A DNA stretch of 64,000 nucleotides from UBA7328 sp002471345 (GCA_964011275.1 CAXGOB010000013.1:16033-80032), one strand, 5' to 3'; numbered from the stretch's first letter, positions 26,184 through 36,276 are shown. Numbers and translations: made by a program. Notes: a model not told the origin generated them from the letters alone.

Positions 26184-28041
26184 TACGATTTGCTAAATAG
26201 CCAATTACATTTTTGAATTCTGAAACAAGTATGGTTATATCTTTTAACACACTATAATGCAAGGCGTATTCTTTTATACGCAAAAGTTGTTCCTTATTAT
26301 TCTGAGTTTTTCCATAAGGCCAAAAGCCAGATTTTAACTTTGGAAGTTCTGAATGGAATCGTTCATTTAAGTCGGAATAGGAAATTAAGGTCCATTTACC
26401 AGAAATAATCTTCCAAATATTTGAAAAGTAATAGTTGTTCCTTTTTGTCAAATAAAGGCTAAAAGGAAAAATAAAAACTAGCAAAAAAGACAAAATAACG
26501 TCTGAACACCTTTTGAAAAAAATAGCGGATGGGGTTGTTATATTGTACAAATTTGATCCATCTAGGCTCAGACCAGGCTTTCTTTTGTCAAAACTACTGA
26601 TTAGAAGTAAATGCTTTTCGTCCCAGAAGAATGGTTTCATTTTACCTTCTAGTTGTTTGATTTCTGATATAATTTTATGGAAAGGCTTCACGCCAATTAT
26701 ATACAATTTATTGAAGGCATTTTTACTCTTAGATGGTTTGAGACCTGTTTTTGAAAGGGTTTCTAATAAAACTTCATTTTTCGACCCAATGATGATTTTA
26801 TTATTCCATTTTGAGTGAAAAATATGGATAACCAACCATTTGATGATTGGGATTATTAAAAAAGCGAAAATAAATCCTAATAAGATTATTGCTCTTGAAC
26901 TTCTCAATGAATTGCCCATTAAAGCATAAATGATAAGGATGAAAATAAGGCCATTTACTAGCCCTTTGAAGGTGGCATAAGATTTTGCATATCTGTGATA
27001 ATGGCCATGAATGGATAAACTAGAAATCCAAATTAAAGCATAAGCTCCTACAGTTAGCAAAAGAGACTTAGATTCGAAGTGATTAGGGTTTTGATGGAAG
27101 TAAATAGCCCAGTATTGTGCTATATAACACAGTCCTATTGTCAATATGATTCCATCCATCAAAGGCCAGAATAAGATCTGAAGCATTCTCTTTACTAAGT
27201 TAAAAAGAGCACTAAAAAGAATACCAATGGTAAGTAGTAAATTGAAAACTGTACGTCCGGAGGATGAATAGTGTTTATCCACGAACAACTTCATTGATCC
27301 AAAAAATGATCGATAATAGTCTAGTGAAGATTTAGTAGTACTTTCTCCTTTAAAGTGAATTGCAGATGATGTAGGTAGATACACAAGTTTATATCCTCTC
27401 TTTTGTATTCGGAAAGAAAGATCAATGTCTTCTCCATACATAAAGAATTGCTCATCAAAACCATCTAGTTCATTAATAATTTTAGTCTTAGAAAAGAAAA
27501 ACGCTCCTGTAAGTATATCTACTTCGTGAATTTCTGTATTTGAGAGATTGCCCAAGTAATAGCCATTAATAAATGCTGATTTTTTAAAAAGTCGATAAAT
27601 ACCAATCTGCTTAAAAAATGAATTGAGTGGAGTTGGGTTGCCTCTTTTTGATTCAGGGAGATACATACCTTTACCATCTAATAATTTGATTCCTAATGCT
27701 CCAATATTTTCAGAAGATTCAAATTGAGTTTTGCACTTGATAAAAAAGTCTTCAGCAAGAATCATATCAGGATTAAGAAATAGGACATATTCAGCTTTAC
27801 TGTGAGAAAGACCAATATTACATGCTCTTGAAAACCCAACATTCTCGTTGGATTCGATAAGAGTGACATTTGGGTGTTTTTTTTTGACAAAACTTACAGA
27901 GTCGTCATTTGATTGATTATCCACTACTATGATTTGCCTAGAAATCTCAGTAGTTGCTGCATAGACGGACTGAAGGCAAAAATGAAGGAAGGCCTTCACA
28001 TTATAGTTAACAATAATTATAGCTAACTCATTTGTAGCCAT
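26173..28041 (-). CDS. GT2 glycosyltransferase fused to a membrane domain with a degenerate sugar-phosphate transferase tail
   Basis: 622 residues. Residues 1-260 are a family 2 glycosyltransferase: IIIVNYNVKAFL, VDNQSNDDSV, FLNPDMILAED, and GYKLVYLPTSSAIHF. Several membrane helices follow (about 270-420). From about 515 the text KRCSDVILSFLLVFIFPFSLYLTKR and then KWTLISYSDLNERFHSELP resembles the start of a bacterial sugar-phosphate transferase but lacks its usual Asp/Glu-rich active site (KPGLTGLWQ-type motif), so this part is probably inactive. A role in surface polysaccharide or glycolipid synthesis is likely. It overlaps the M20 gene by 11 bases. Confidence 0.8.
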   Translation of the reverse strand: MATNELAIIIVNYNVKAFLHFCLQSVYAATTEISRQIIVVDNQSNDDSVSFVKKKHPNVTLIESNENVGFSRACNIGLSHSKAEYVLFLNPDMILAEDFFIKCKTQFESSENIGALGIKLLDGKGMYLPESKRGNPTPLNSFFKQIGIYRLFKKSAFINGYYLGNLSNTEIHEVDILTGAFFFSKTKIINELDGFDEQFFMYGEDIDLSFRIQKRGYKLVYLPTSSAIHFKGESTTKSSLDYYRSFFGSMKLFVDKHYSSSGRTVFNLLLTIGILFSALFNLVKRMLQILFWPLMDGIILTIGLCYIAQYWAIYFHQNPNHFESKSLLLTVGAYALIWISSLSIHGHYHRYAKSYATFKGLVNGLIFILIIYALMGNSLRSSRAIILLGFIFAFLIIPIIKWLVIHIFHSKWNNKIIIGSKNEVLLETLSKTGLKPSKSKNAFNKLYIIGVKPFHKIISEIKQLEGKMKPFFWDEKHLLLISSFDKRKPGLSLDGSNLYNITTPSAIFFKRCSDVILSFLLVFIFPFSLYLTKRNNYYFSNIWKIISGKWTLISYSDLNERFHSELPKLKSGFWPYGKTQNNKEQLLRIKEYALHYSVLKDITILVSEFKNVIGYLANRNDH

Positions 28042-28058
28042 AGAGTGATTCTGCAGTT

Positions 28059-28673
28059 TTAGTATTTCTGTACATTATATGGAATTCTTCCTAATAATGA
28101 TTTACCTAAGGTAAGTCCATCAGCATATTCTAATTCGCCACCAAATGAAATGCCTCTAGCAAGTTGACTAACCTTTACTCCTTTTTCATTCAGTTTTTTA
28201 GAGAGATAGAATATAGTTGTTTCACCTTCAATAGTAGGACTGATCGCCATGATACATTCTTCTACATCATTTTCAAGTCGACTCATTAGCCCCTCTATAT
28301 TAAGATCATCAGCGCCTATGCCTTCCAGTGGAGAGATAACACCACCAAGGACATGATATACACCATTAAAATGCCCAGTTTCTTCAATAGCTAATACATC
28401 TCTTATACTTTCTACTACACATATTAACCCTTGATTCCTATGAGGATTAGTGCAAATTCCACAAAGATCATGGTCAGATAAATTGTAGCATTGAGTACAA
28501 AATTTAATATCGTCAATCAACCGATCTAATGGTTCGATAAATTGATTTTTAATATCGTTTTTCTCTTTATTGATTAAATGCAATACAAGTCTTAGTGCAG
28601 TTTTTTTACCTATTCCTGGAAGAGATGCAAAACTTGCTACTGCATTGTCTAATAATTTGGATGAAATGGACAT
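28059..28673 (-). CDS. recR: Recombination mediator protein RecR
   Basis: Standard RecR of about 204 residues from the ATG at 28673 (MSISSKLLDNAV); an ATG five codons upstream gives MIGLQ and is less likely. It has the helix-hairpin-helix LPGIGKKTALRLVLHL, the four-cysteine zinc finger CTQCYNLSDHDLCGIC and the Toprim core VVESIRDVLAIE and ILALSPTIEGET-like AISPTIEGETT. RecR with RecO and RecF loads RecA at single-strand gaps. Confidence 0.95.
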   Translation of the reverse strand: MSISSKLLDNAVASFASLPGIGKKTALRLVLHLINKEKNDIKNQFIEPLDRLIDDIKFCTQCYNLSDHDLCGICTNPHRNQGLICVVESIRDVLAIEETGHFNGVYHVLGGVISPLEGIGADDLNIEGLMSRLENDVEECIMAISPTIEGETTIFYLSKKLNEKGVKVSQLARGISFGGELEYADGLTLGKSLLGRIPYNVQKY

Positions 28674-28787
28674 TTGGAGACCTATCAATTAAATATTCTG
28701 CTAATATATGCTACGAATGATCAATCATCGGCAAAAATGCTACATGTCTTTTTAGGCTTGTAGAATGGTGAACTTTTTTATTTGTAG

Positions 28788-28795
28788 TACCTTTG
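28788..28795 (+). promoter_or_regulatory. Putative -7 element (TACCTTTG) of the E2 gene
   Basis: Full match to TAnnTTTG, 23 bases before the ATG at 28819. No well-spaced TTTG is seen, so support is partial. Confidence 0.35.
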
Positions 28796-28818
28796 ATTCT
28801 TAGCTATAAAAAATTGCA

Positions 28819-30075
28819 ATGGCCGAAGTAATTAGAATGCCCAGATTGAGTGATACCATGGAAGAAGGTAACATCATATCGTGGTTAAAAAAAGTAGGAG
28901 ATAAAGTAGATGTGGGAGACATACTCGCTGAAGTAGAAACGGATAAAGCCACAATGGATTTAGAAAGTTTTAATGAGGGTGTCTTATTATATATCGGAAA
29001 AGAATCTGGTACTGTACCAGTAGATGAAGTTATAGCGATCATAGGTGAAAAAGGAGAAGACGTTGATGCTTTGCTAAAAGAGGCAGCAGTTAGTGCTCCC
29101 GCAACGACAAATGGGGTAGCAAAAACTGAAGAAGTAGAAACTATTGCGGCTGCTCCTACTACAGCTCCTCAAAATGTTCCTCAGCCTGTACCTGCAAGCA
29201 GTTCATCTGATCAAAGAATAAAAGCCTCTCCTTTGGCTAAAAAAATGGCCGCGGATCTTTCTATTCCTTTGGCATCTTTAAAGGGATCTGGAGAAGGTGG
29301 AAGAATAATAAAGAATGATGTCTTAGAAGCTAAATCTAGTGGAGGCGCTTCGACAGTGCCTGTTACAGCACCGGTTGTCAGTTCCTATGATGATGTTCAA
29401 TATGGAAATATTGAGCTTTCTCAAATGAGAAAGACAATTGCAAAAAGATTAAGTGAAAGTAAATTTACTGCACCTCACTTTTATCTTACTGTAGAGGTGG
29501 ACATGGCCAATAGCATGAAAATGCGAAAGGCAGCTAATGATAAGAATGGTTTTAAAATATCATTTAATGATATTATTGTCAAAGCTTGTGCAATTGCGCT
29601 CAAAAAGCATCCTAAAGTAAATGCATCATGGCATGATACCTACATCACTATTCATGAGGAAGTAAATATAGGAGTAGCTGTAGCAATAGAAGACGGACTC
29701 ATTGTCCCGGTATTAAAAAATGCCGACTGGAAACCTATGTCTGCAATCTCTACAGAAGTCAAAGATTTAGCTGGGAGGGCCAAAATTCGTAAATTGAGTA
29801 TGGACGAAATGCAAGGAAATACATTTACTATTTCTAACCTTGGCATGTTTGGAATTGATGAGTTTACAGCTATAATTAATCCTCCATCTTCATGTATTCT
29901 TGCTGTGAGCAGTATTGTGCAAAAACCTGTTGTTAAAAATGGTGAATTAGCTGTAGGAAACATTATGAAGCTTACGCTTTCATGTGATCACAGAGTGGTA
30001 GATGGTGCCTCAGGGGCAACATTCTTAAATACAGTTAAAGCACATCTTGAGAATCCTCTTCAGATGTTGATCTGA
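28819..30075 (+). CDS. pdhC: Dihydrolipoamide acetyltransferase (pyruvate dehydrogenase E2)
   Basis: 418 residues. One lipoyl domain (about 1-77; lipoylated lysine in VETDKATMDLES), an Ala/Pro linker (about 90-135), a peripheral-subunit-binding domain (IKASPLAKKMAADLSIPLAS, with GSGEGGRIIKNDV) and a catalytic domain ending with SCDHRVVDGASGA, whose His is the active-site base. It transfers the acetyl group from E1 to CoA. Length fits a single-lipoyl-domain E2. No E1 or E3 genes are in the window, and a branched-chain or 2-oxoglutarate E2 cannot be fully excluded. Confidence 0.9.
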   Translation: MAEVIRMPRLSDTMEEGNIISWLKKVGDKVDVGDILAEVETDKATMDLESFNEGVLLYIGKESGTVPVDEVIAIIGEKGEDVDALLKEAAVSAPATTNGVAKTEEVETIAAAPTTAPQNVPQPVPASSSSDQRIKASPLAKKMAADLSIPLASLKGSGEGGRIIKNDVLEAKSSGGASTVPVTAPVVSSYDDVQYGNIELSQMRKTIAKRLSESKFTAPHFYLTVEVDMANSMKMRKAANDKNGFKISFNDIIVKACAIALKKHPKVNASWHDTYITIHEEVNIGVAVAIEDGLIVPVLKNADWKPMSAISTEVKDLAGRAKIRKLSMDEMQGNTFTISNLGMFGIDEFTAIINPPSSCILAVSSIVQKPVVKNGELAVGNIMKLTLSCDHRVVDGASGATFLNTVKAHLENPLQMLI

Positions 30076-30132
30076 GGTGATTTGAGATCTATTTATTGGA
30101 AAAGAGCATAATTAATTAGCTCTGACTAATCA

Positions 30133-30936
30133 CTATACCTTAAGAGCTTCAGGATTAACACCCATCATGCTATATCCTCCATCATGATACAAATTCTGCA
30201 TGGTAATCATTTTACTGAGATCAGAAAACATGAAAACGCAGTAATCCGCACATTGGTCCGCATCTGCATTTCCCAATGGCGAAGTTTGATCTGCAAAATC
30301 TACAAAAGTGCCAAACCCTTTGATACCTTCTCCGGCAGTTGTTTTTGTAGGAGATTGTGAGACCGTATTTACTCTCACTTTATTTTTAATACCAAAGTGA
30401 TATCCGAAACTTCTAGCATAAGATTCTAAAAGTGCTTTAGATTCAGCCATTTCTCCATAAAATGAAAATGTACGTTGTGCTGCGATATAAGTCAAACCTA
30501 ATATTGAGCCCCAGTCTGATACAGCATCTTTTTTATAAGCCACTTGCATTACTTTATGAAATGAAATGGCAGATATGTCAAATGTCTTTTGCATCCATTG
30601 ATGATTAGACTCAGTGTAGCTTTTACCTTTTCTTACATTTATGGACATACCTATTGAGTGGAGAATAAAATCAATCTTTCCACCCAGGACTTCCATTGAC
30701 TTATCAATGAGGTTCTCTAAGTCTTCCATGTTTGTGGCATCTGCTGGAATAATTTCCGCCCCATGTTTTTCTCCCAATTCCTTTAACTGACCAAAGCGAA
30801 GGGCTGCAGGAGTATTAGTAAGAGTGATTTTAGCACCTTCCTCTATACATCTCTCTGCTACTTTCCATGCTATAGATTTTTCATCCAAAGCTCCAAAAAT
30901 GATTCCTCTCTTTCCTTCTAATAGATTATTGCCCAT
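30133..30936 (-). CDS. fabI: Enoyl-ACP reductase FabI
   Basis: 267 residues, a short-chain dehydrogenase of the FabI type. Start GKRGIIFGALDEKSIAWKVAE is the NAD-binding GxxxxxSIxxG-like motif; the catalytic Tyr-x6-Lys is in YGEMAESKALLESYAR; the later RVNTVSQSPTKTTAG and a region DADQCADYCVFMFSDLSKMIT follow. It performs the last reduction of each fatty-acid elongation cycle. It is convergent with the E2 gene, with only 57 bases between their stops. Confidence 0.93.
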   Translation of the reverse strand: MGNNLLEGKRGIIFGALDEKSIAWKVAERCIEEGAKITLTNTPAALRFGQLKELGEKHGAEIIPADATNMEDLENLIDKSMEVLGGKIDFILHSIGMSINVRKGKSYTESNHQWMQKTFDISAISFHKVMQVAYKKDAVSDWGSILGLTYIAAQRTFSFYGEMAESKALLESYARSFGYHFGIKNKVRVNTVSQSPTKTTAGEGIKGFGTFVDFADQTSPLGNADADQCADYCVFMFSDLSKMITMQNLYHDGGYSMMGVNPEALKV

Positions 30937-31052
30937 GATTGATCAAGTTTTTTAATTAAAGGACAAAGATGGTTAATGATAATTATATAGAGAAGGATTT
31001 TGTTGTAAATAGATTTTTGATGTACTCGAACATGATCTGAAGATTATTAATC

Positions 31053-31060
31053 TATTTTTG
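31053..31060 (+). promoter_or_regulatory. Putative -7 element (TATTTTTG) of rnpB
   Basis: Full match to TAnnTTTG, ending 3 bases before the start of the predicted RNase P RNA, which is the right distance. No good -33 element is seen. Confidence 0.5.
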
Positions 31061-31063
31061 TAT

Positions 31064-31440
31064 TGTGCCTGAGTCATCGCTCATGCTAAGCATGAGAGGA
31101 AAGTCCGGACAACGTAGAACACCATACCAGCTAACAGCTGGGGATTCGATTTATCGGAATACAGATAGTGTCACAGAAAACTAGACTTCCCTGATTGATC
31201 AGGGTAAAGGTGAAAATGTGTGGTAAGAGCGCACATATTCATACAGTAATGTATGAGTAGGATAAACCTTATGGGTTGCAATGTCATGTATACCACATCT
31301 CTTGTTTCGGCAGGATAAAGTTGTTCGCTTTAAATCCACATTAGCGGATTGATGTGGGGGGTAGACAGCTTAGATAAATGATGACATCCTGACGGTGTAT
31401 TTTACATATCAGGAAACAGAATCCGGCTTATGATGGCACA
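31064..31440 (+). ncRNA. rnpB: RNase P RNA (bacterial)
   Basis: The near-universal 5' sequence GAGGAAAGTCCGGACAACG starts at about 31095, and the conserved 3' core ACAGAATCCGGCTTA lies at about 31417-31431. The 5' TGTGCC (31064-31069) pairs with GGCACA (31435-31440), which closes the P1 helix and fixes both ends to about 377 nucleotides. Internal A-rich and GGTAAACC-type pieces (AGTAGGATAAACC, about 31255) also fit. It is the catalytic RNA that removes tRNA 5' leaders. Confidence 0.95.
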
Positions 31441-31451
31441 TTTTAATATAT

Positions 31452-31477
31452 GAAGGCATGGTGAAAGTCATGCCTTC
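31452..31477 (+). repeat. Perfect hairpin after rnpB
   Basis: 9-base stem GAAGGCATG / CATGCCTTC with an 8-base loop, 12 bases after the RNase P RNA. No T-run follows on this strand, so it is possibly a 3'-end stabiliser or processing signal rather than a standard terminator. Confidence 0.5.
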
Positions 31478-31484
31478 ACCTTCA

Positions 31485-31524
31485 TAAAAAAGAGGAGATA
31501 AAATCTCAATCCTATCTCCTCTTT
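31485..31524 (-). terminator. Terminator of the porU-porV unit
   Basis: 12-base stem AAAGAGGAGATA / TATCTCCTCTTT (31489-31500, 31513-31524). On the minus strand it is followed by TTTTTT and lies 24 bases after the porV stop, so it is a Rho-independent terminator. On the plus strand it may also stop rnpB readthrough. Confidence 0.85.
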
Positions 31525-31547
31525 CAATATTTAATAATATCAGAACC

Positions 31548-32798
31548 CTAATTGTTTCCAGTACTATTTGCCTCTCCAACATTGAACCTAAAGGTGAATC
31601 TTAAGGTGTTGTCTAATGGACTTCTCTGAGTATTAGTCGGGGCCAAATAAGAAATATCAAGGCCAAAAACATTGTATTTTATTCCTACTCCTAAAGTCAA
31701 GTATTGTCTATCGCCTTTTAGCGGATGTTCATAATAGTATCCCGCTCTTACAGCAAATTGATTAGCATACCAATATTCAAATCCTAGAGATGTAGAAAAT
31801 TCTTGTAATTCTTCTGATAAACCTCCTGGAGCATCACTAAAAGATCCAAATACACCTGCAAAAGTGCTTTTTTCTCTGTAGTCAGGTGTTCCATTATTAT
31901 CATCATCATAGCCAGGAGCTCCAAAAGGAATTGGAGTAGGGACTAAAAGCTTCTTTACATCGAAAGCTATGGTGAATGTATTAAAGTCATCGAATTCCAT
32001 CCTATAAGCTGCGCCTAATGAGAGATTAGCTGGTAGAAATTCTCTTGTGCTGCTACTGGTATATGAAATCTTTGATCCTAAATTGGTTAATGAAAGTGCA
32101 GCAGAAAGATTTCCTCCATCGAAGCCAAAATGCTCATTTGAAGTATAGGTGAAAGAAATATCCGCAGCAAAAGCATTTCCAGGTGTGATAGGTACACCAT
32201 TTACCTGCTGTCCAGAAGCCAGATTGGAACTAATAAATTTACCAGCAATTCCCGCGGATAAATTTTCAGATAATTTTCTGGCATATCCTAAAGTGATTTC
32301 TAACTCTCTTGGTTTTCCTGTACCAGTAGGGGCACCATTGATATCAGTAAAGTTGATATCTCCTAAAGAAAAGAATCTCAAAGCTCCGGCAAAGGTTGAT
32401 ATATCATCAATCTTTTTATACCCGCCTAAATAGGCCATGTATACATCTGATAATCCTAAATTTCTCAACCATGGAGTATAGGTTACGGCTAGTTCTGTTT
32501 CTTGATTGACAAAAGCCAGTTTTGAAGTGTTAAAATGTAATGAACTAGCATCTGGAGTTATAGCTACACCAGCATCACCCATAGCTCCAGTACGGGCATC
32601 AGGGACAATGGTTAAAAATGGTGTAGCAGATAAAAGCGTATTTGGTATACAAGCTCCATTTGCATCTACTACGCATTCTTTGCTTGGATCCCAAAAGGCT
32701 CCTTGAGCCGTAATATTATTTATAGAAAAGAGTAATGTGAATAAAATTAGAGTAGTAATTCTTACTATCGGCATCGCGCATCTATTAATTTGATTCAC
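31548..32798 (-). CDS. porV: Type IX secretion outer-membrane protein PorV
   Basis: 416 residues. A signal peptide ends near NITAQ; the N-terminal PorV signature is TPFLTIVPDARTGAMGDAGVAITPDASS, followed by the FNTSKLAF segment and beta-barrel strands, ending in an aromatic-rich last strand (LRFTFRFNV). PorV shuttles substrates from the type IX translocon to the PorU sortase. It starts 23 bases after the porU stop, in one transcript, and has a strong terminator. The pairing with porU is standard in Bacteroidota. Confidence 0.93.
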   Translation of the reverse strand: MNQINRCAMPIVRITTLILFTLLFSINNITAQGAFWDPSKECVVDANGACIPNTLLSATPFLTIVPDARTGAMGDAGVAITPDASSLHFNTSKLAFVNQETELAVTYTPWLRNLGLSDVYMAYLGGYKKIDDISTFAGALRFFSLGDINFTDINGAPTGTGKPRELEITLGYARKLSENLSAGIAGKFISSNLASGQQVNGVPITPGNAFAADISFTYTSNEHFGFDGGNLSAALSLTNLGSKISYTSSSTREFLPANLSLGAAYRMEFDDFNTFTIAFDVKKLLVPTPIPFGAPGYDDDNNGTPDYREKSTFAGVFGSFSDAPGGLSEELQEFSTSLGFEYWYANQFAVRAGYYYEHPLKGDRQYLTLGVGIKYNVFGLDISYLAPTNTQRSPLDNTLRFTFRFNVGEANSTGNN

Positions 32799-32821
32799 TT
32801 AGAACATACTAAACGTTATGT

Positions 32822-35800
32822 TTATTTTAACATAATGATTTTTTTAAGCCCACTTTTTAGGGATTTTTCACCGTTTTGTGAAGTAAGTTGAACTTCATAC
32901 ATATATATGCCACCTGAAACTGGTCCTGAGGTACGTTCTCCATCCCACGTGATATTAGAAATTTGACCATCATTTGTTATATTATTCCTGACTAAAGAAT
33001 ATACTAATTGCCCATGTAATGAGTAGATTCTTAGGTCAACATCTACGGTTTCACCTAGTTCATTTTCAATATTAAAGTTTACCTCTTCTTTAAAAGGATT
33101 GGGATAAGCAAAAACTGATTGTAGAAAGCCTTCAAAGTTCTCTACTACCTCAAAATCAATCGTGTTACTCCCGGCATTGTTTAGTACATCAAAAGCCCTG
33201 ATTGTTAAAGTGTGAACTCCAGGGACGAGATTATCCAATCTAAAATTCAAATTGCCAGATGTGAAATCATCAGTTTCACTCGTATATCTTTGATTGAGGA
33301 CTTGTATGGAGCGAGTGTCATTGTCAAGAAAACTTACAATCTCATGACCGATGCTGACATTACTTACATTTATACCTGATTCATCGAAAAATTCTGCAAA
33401 TACGATTGGATTACTTAGTGATATTTGATCACCTGAAGTAAATTCTTTAGAGTTTAAAAAAATATCAATTATTGGACCTTCATTATCAATCACACCATTG
33501 TTTGATGTACCACCTATAACGAAATCTTCAAAGTAACCTGCAGCATCTGTACCTTTATCACTCACTGCATAATAACTGAGCCTTCCTAGACCATATTCAT
33601 AATTGATGTCAAGAGGAAGAATAAATTCAAAATCCATTACTCCATTTTGGACAGTTACCTTTCCGCTGTAAAGAATATTTTTTTGAAGTTTAAATGATTT
33701 CTCAAAACTGCTTGGATCATTCCTTAGGGTTTTCACATCAGATGCTTTATCAAAAAGAGTAATTTCAGCAATTCCATTGAATGATTGATCTACTGTTCTA
33801 TCTGAGTTTAAAACCTGTGTTTGTCCTTTTATTCGTTGCAATGCACCGATGGTATCTCTAATTTCATTTACTTCATTACCATTGAATATTGTTGTTACCA
33901 TTTTTTGTCTCGGTATGGCCAACTTCATTGATGGGTCTCCGATAAGGAAGAATTTTCGAGCATTGACAACATCATTGATACGTGTGTTTTTAGCGCTTTG
34001 CATGACCTCTCCTATAGTCATGTATTCTCCATCTACTTTGGTGAAAATAGTGTCAAACACCGCAGAAGTCAATCTGAAATTTTGACTGGCATAAACCGAT
34101 CTGACTGTAGTAAAAAGAGCAATTGCCCCTCCAGTAGGATTATGAATCACAGCCTCTCCTGCTGTAGTCAAACTTGGATCATCAAACCCAGTAAAAGAAC
34201 ATGTGGCTGTAATGACAAGAGGAAGTCTTTCTAGATTTGACCAAGAGGTGATGTCATCTAGATTTAATACTCTTTCTTGTGACCATCCTTTAGGGCCACC
34301 ATGGCCTAAATAGTTGACAACTAATAAGCCAGCTTCTATATCAGAGTTAAGCTGCTCATTGGCAGCAGGATATCTGTTTCCTCCTGGAGTTGATTCTTGT
34401 TGGAATGCATCCCAATAAATTTTCTTTTGGTTGAAAAGTGGATGATTCTGAGAAACTTTTGAAGCAATGACATCAGCATCATTAAGATGTAAATTGCTAT
34501 CTTCATCATCCGCCAGGAATGCTATTCTCGACCTCCATTCACCAAAAGAATTTTTGTTGAGATCATATGCAATAATCTTGTTTACAAAATTTTCGGCCTC
34601 TTCAACAGTACGAGCAGGTAAGCGGCCTACTGCAATATCTAAATCACCTCTCAATTCTTCTCCTTCTTCATAATCAAGCTGCGCGAAGTAATCATCACTA
34701 GGGAATGCCTCCAATGGGTCCAAAGATTCATGAGTTTCATAAGTAGGTACAAAGCTTTCCGATGGAATGGTTTGATCTATTCCTCTGAAATCATAGGAAC
34801 CATCTCCAAGCAAGAGTAAGTATCTAAAATTTTCACTTCGGTCTCTTACCATTTTCGCAAAATCCCGAATAGAACTGGCATCCTGCCTTCCAGATGAAAA
34901 TTCATTGTATATATGTTCCACATCTACGATTTCTACATTTAAATTTGAATAATCTCTTCGATGTTCGGCTAACCGCTGTGCGGACTTTTTCCAGTTTTTA
35001 TGATAAACTATGATTAAATCAGCATCTACAATTCCATGTAAATTTTGGTTTTCAATTGCAACGGCAGATGAGTTTGGAACATTAATTTGATTAGGATCGA
35101 AAACAAGAAAAGATTTCAATTCAGAACCTGTAGCATAAGCCCAATTGTTCTCAGAAAGAGCAATTGAAGTAGGTGCTTCGGGATTGGTAATATCCCAGAC
35201 AAGTGTAGCATCTGTGGCACCTCTTTGGATTTCAAAACCGAAAGAAGAGTAATTCTGACTCAAAGGATCTCTGACAATAATAGGATTATCTTTTAATGCT
35301 AATGTTCTTCTAAATTTTAGCTCAATAAAATCGATCCATCCCTTAGATTCACTGGCTACTGGAGGATAGTGAATAGATATTTCAGGACGATCATTAGGAA
35401 GAATAATGTTTTCATTAACAATGGCTTTCCTTCCATGTATGGCCTCTACATCACCCGTTCTCACACTTCCTATGTTTTTAGTGATTATTTCATTCCCAAT
35501 TGTTAATTCATAAATGGTAGGAACAGAACTTCTGCTTATAAACTCAGATCTGACTTGAATCGGTTTGTCGAGAAGTATATCACTCAAATCAAAAAGAATG
35601 GAGTAATCCTTATTTCTTAGATTAGAAAATTCATCGCCGTACCATTCTTGTCCTGATCCATGAGTAGTGGGGAAAATACCTAAAGGGTTTGCTTTGTCCT
35701 CTTCAAACCTTTGGATTTCCTGATACGAGGAGGAGATGAATTCTGGGTTGCTTACGGTTTCTTCTATTGCTAATTTCTTAGTTTCTAGTGTGCTAAAAGT

Positions 35801-36217
35801 GAAGTACACATAATTATTTACATCATATATATTTATTTGATAATCAGTGCTTGAAATTGAATTGCTCCATACACTTGCACCTTCTGCGTAGAAATATATT
35901 GCACTGTTTGGTAATAGGGGACCATCACTTATATTTACCTCATAAAGAGGGAGAGACACTAAATCATCAGTTCTTTTATCTGCTATTTTTTCAGGAAGCA
36001 TTCCTCCTTTCTGGCCATATATATGAAGCTTTTGGCCTTCAGGAATGTCAATGTTTTGGGATGAAAGATAATTTGCATCGATTTTATATACTCCCGATTG
36101 AGATATTGGTAATTTATACCATTGACCATTGGATAACACAGATTCGATTACTTGAGCGTTCAGTATTATACTGATACTAAGAAGTGAAAATGACAAAAAC
36201 ATTTTTATTCGAATCAT
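32822..36217 (-). CDS. porU: Type IX secretion sortase PorU (C25 family)
   Basis: About 1,131 residues from the ATG at 36217 (MIRIKMFLSFSLL, signal peptide ending NAQ). An ATG 14 codons upstream lies within the promoter's transcript start, so this start is chosen. The C25 cysteine-protease core contains the His of VNYLGHGGPKGW and the Cys of VITATCSFTGFDDPS. A C-terminal type IX sorting domain (FAYPNPFKEEVNFNIE to the end) shows it is itself exported. PorU removes C-terminal signals from cargo and anchors cargo to the surface. Confidence 0.93.
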   Translation of the reverse strand: MIRIKMFLSFSLLSISIILNAQVIESVLSNGQWYKLPISQSGVYKIDANYLSSQNIDIPEGQKLHIYGQKGGMLPEKIADKRTDDLVSLPLYEVNISDGPLLPNSAIYFYAEGASVWSNSISSTDYQINIYDVNNYVYFTFSTLETKKLAIEETVSNPEFISSSYQEIQRFEEDKANPLGIFPTTHGSGQEWYGDEFSNLRNKDYSILFDLSDILLDKPIQVRSEFISRSSVPTIYELTIGNEIITKNIGSVRTGDVEAIHGRKAIVNENIILPNDRPEISIHYPPVASESKGWIDFIELKFRRTLALKDNPIIVRDPLSQNYSSFGFEIQRGATDATLVWDITNPEAPTSIALSENNWAYATGSELKSFLVFDPNQINVPNSSAVAIENQNLHGIVDADLIIVYHKNWKKSAQRLAEHRRDYSNLNVEIVDVEHIYNEFSSGRQDASSIRDFAKMVRDRSENFRYLLLLGDGSYDFRGIDQTIPSESFVPTYETHESLDPLEAFPSDDYFAQLDYEEGEELRGDLDIAVGRLPARTVEEAENFVNKIIAYDLNKNSFGEWRSRIAFLADDEDSNLHLNDADVIASKVSQNHPLFNQKKIYWDAFQQESTPGGNRYPAANEQLNSDIEAGLLVVNYLGHGGPKGWSQERVLNLDDITSWSNLERLPLVITATCSFTGFDDPSLTTAGEAVIHNPTGGAIALFTTVRSVYASQNFRLTSAVFDTIFTKVDGEYMTIGEVMQSAKNTRINDVVNARKFFLIGDPSMKLAIPRQKMVTTIFNGNEVNEIRDTIGALQRIKGQTQVLNSDRTVDQSFNGIAEITLFDKASDVKTLRNDPSSFEKSFKLQKNILYSGKVTVQNGVMDFEFILPLDINYEYGLGRLSYYAVSDKGTDAAGYFEDFVIGGTSNNGVIDNEGPIIDIFLNSKEFTSGDQISLSNPIVFAEFFDESGINVSNVSIGHEIVSFLDNDTRSIQVLNQRYTSETDDFTSGNLNFRLDNLVPGVHTLTIRAFDVLNNAGSNTIDFEVVENFEGFLQSVFAYPNPFKEEVNFNIENELGETVDVDLRIYSLHGQLVYSLVRNNITNDGQISNITWDGERTSGPVSGGIYMYEVQLTSQNGEKSLKSGLKKIIMLK

Positions 36218-36244
36218 ATAGAACTCATAATATTTGAAGTAGAA

Positions 36245-36276
36245 CAAATTTATGCGCAAATTGTATCGTTAACAAA
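36245..36276 (-). promoter_or_regulatory. Bacteroidota promoter of porU-porV
   Basis: On the minus strand: TTTG (36276-36273), 20 bases, TAAATTTG (36252-36245). Both elements match TTTG-N19-21-TAnnTTTG with the right spacing. A start of transcription near 36238 places the ATG at 36217 about 20 bases downstream, supporting that start. Confidence 0.75.
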
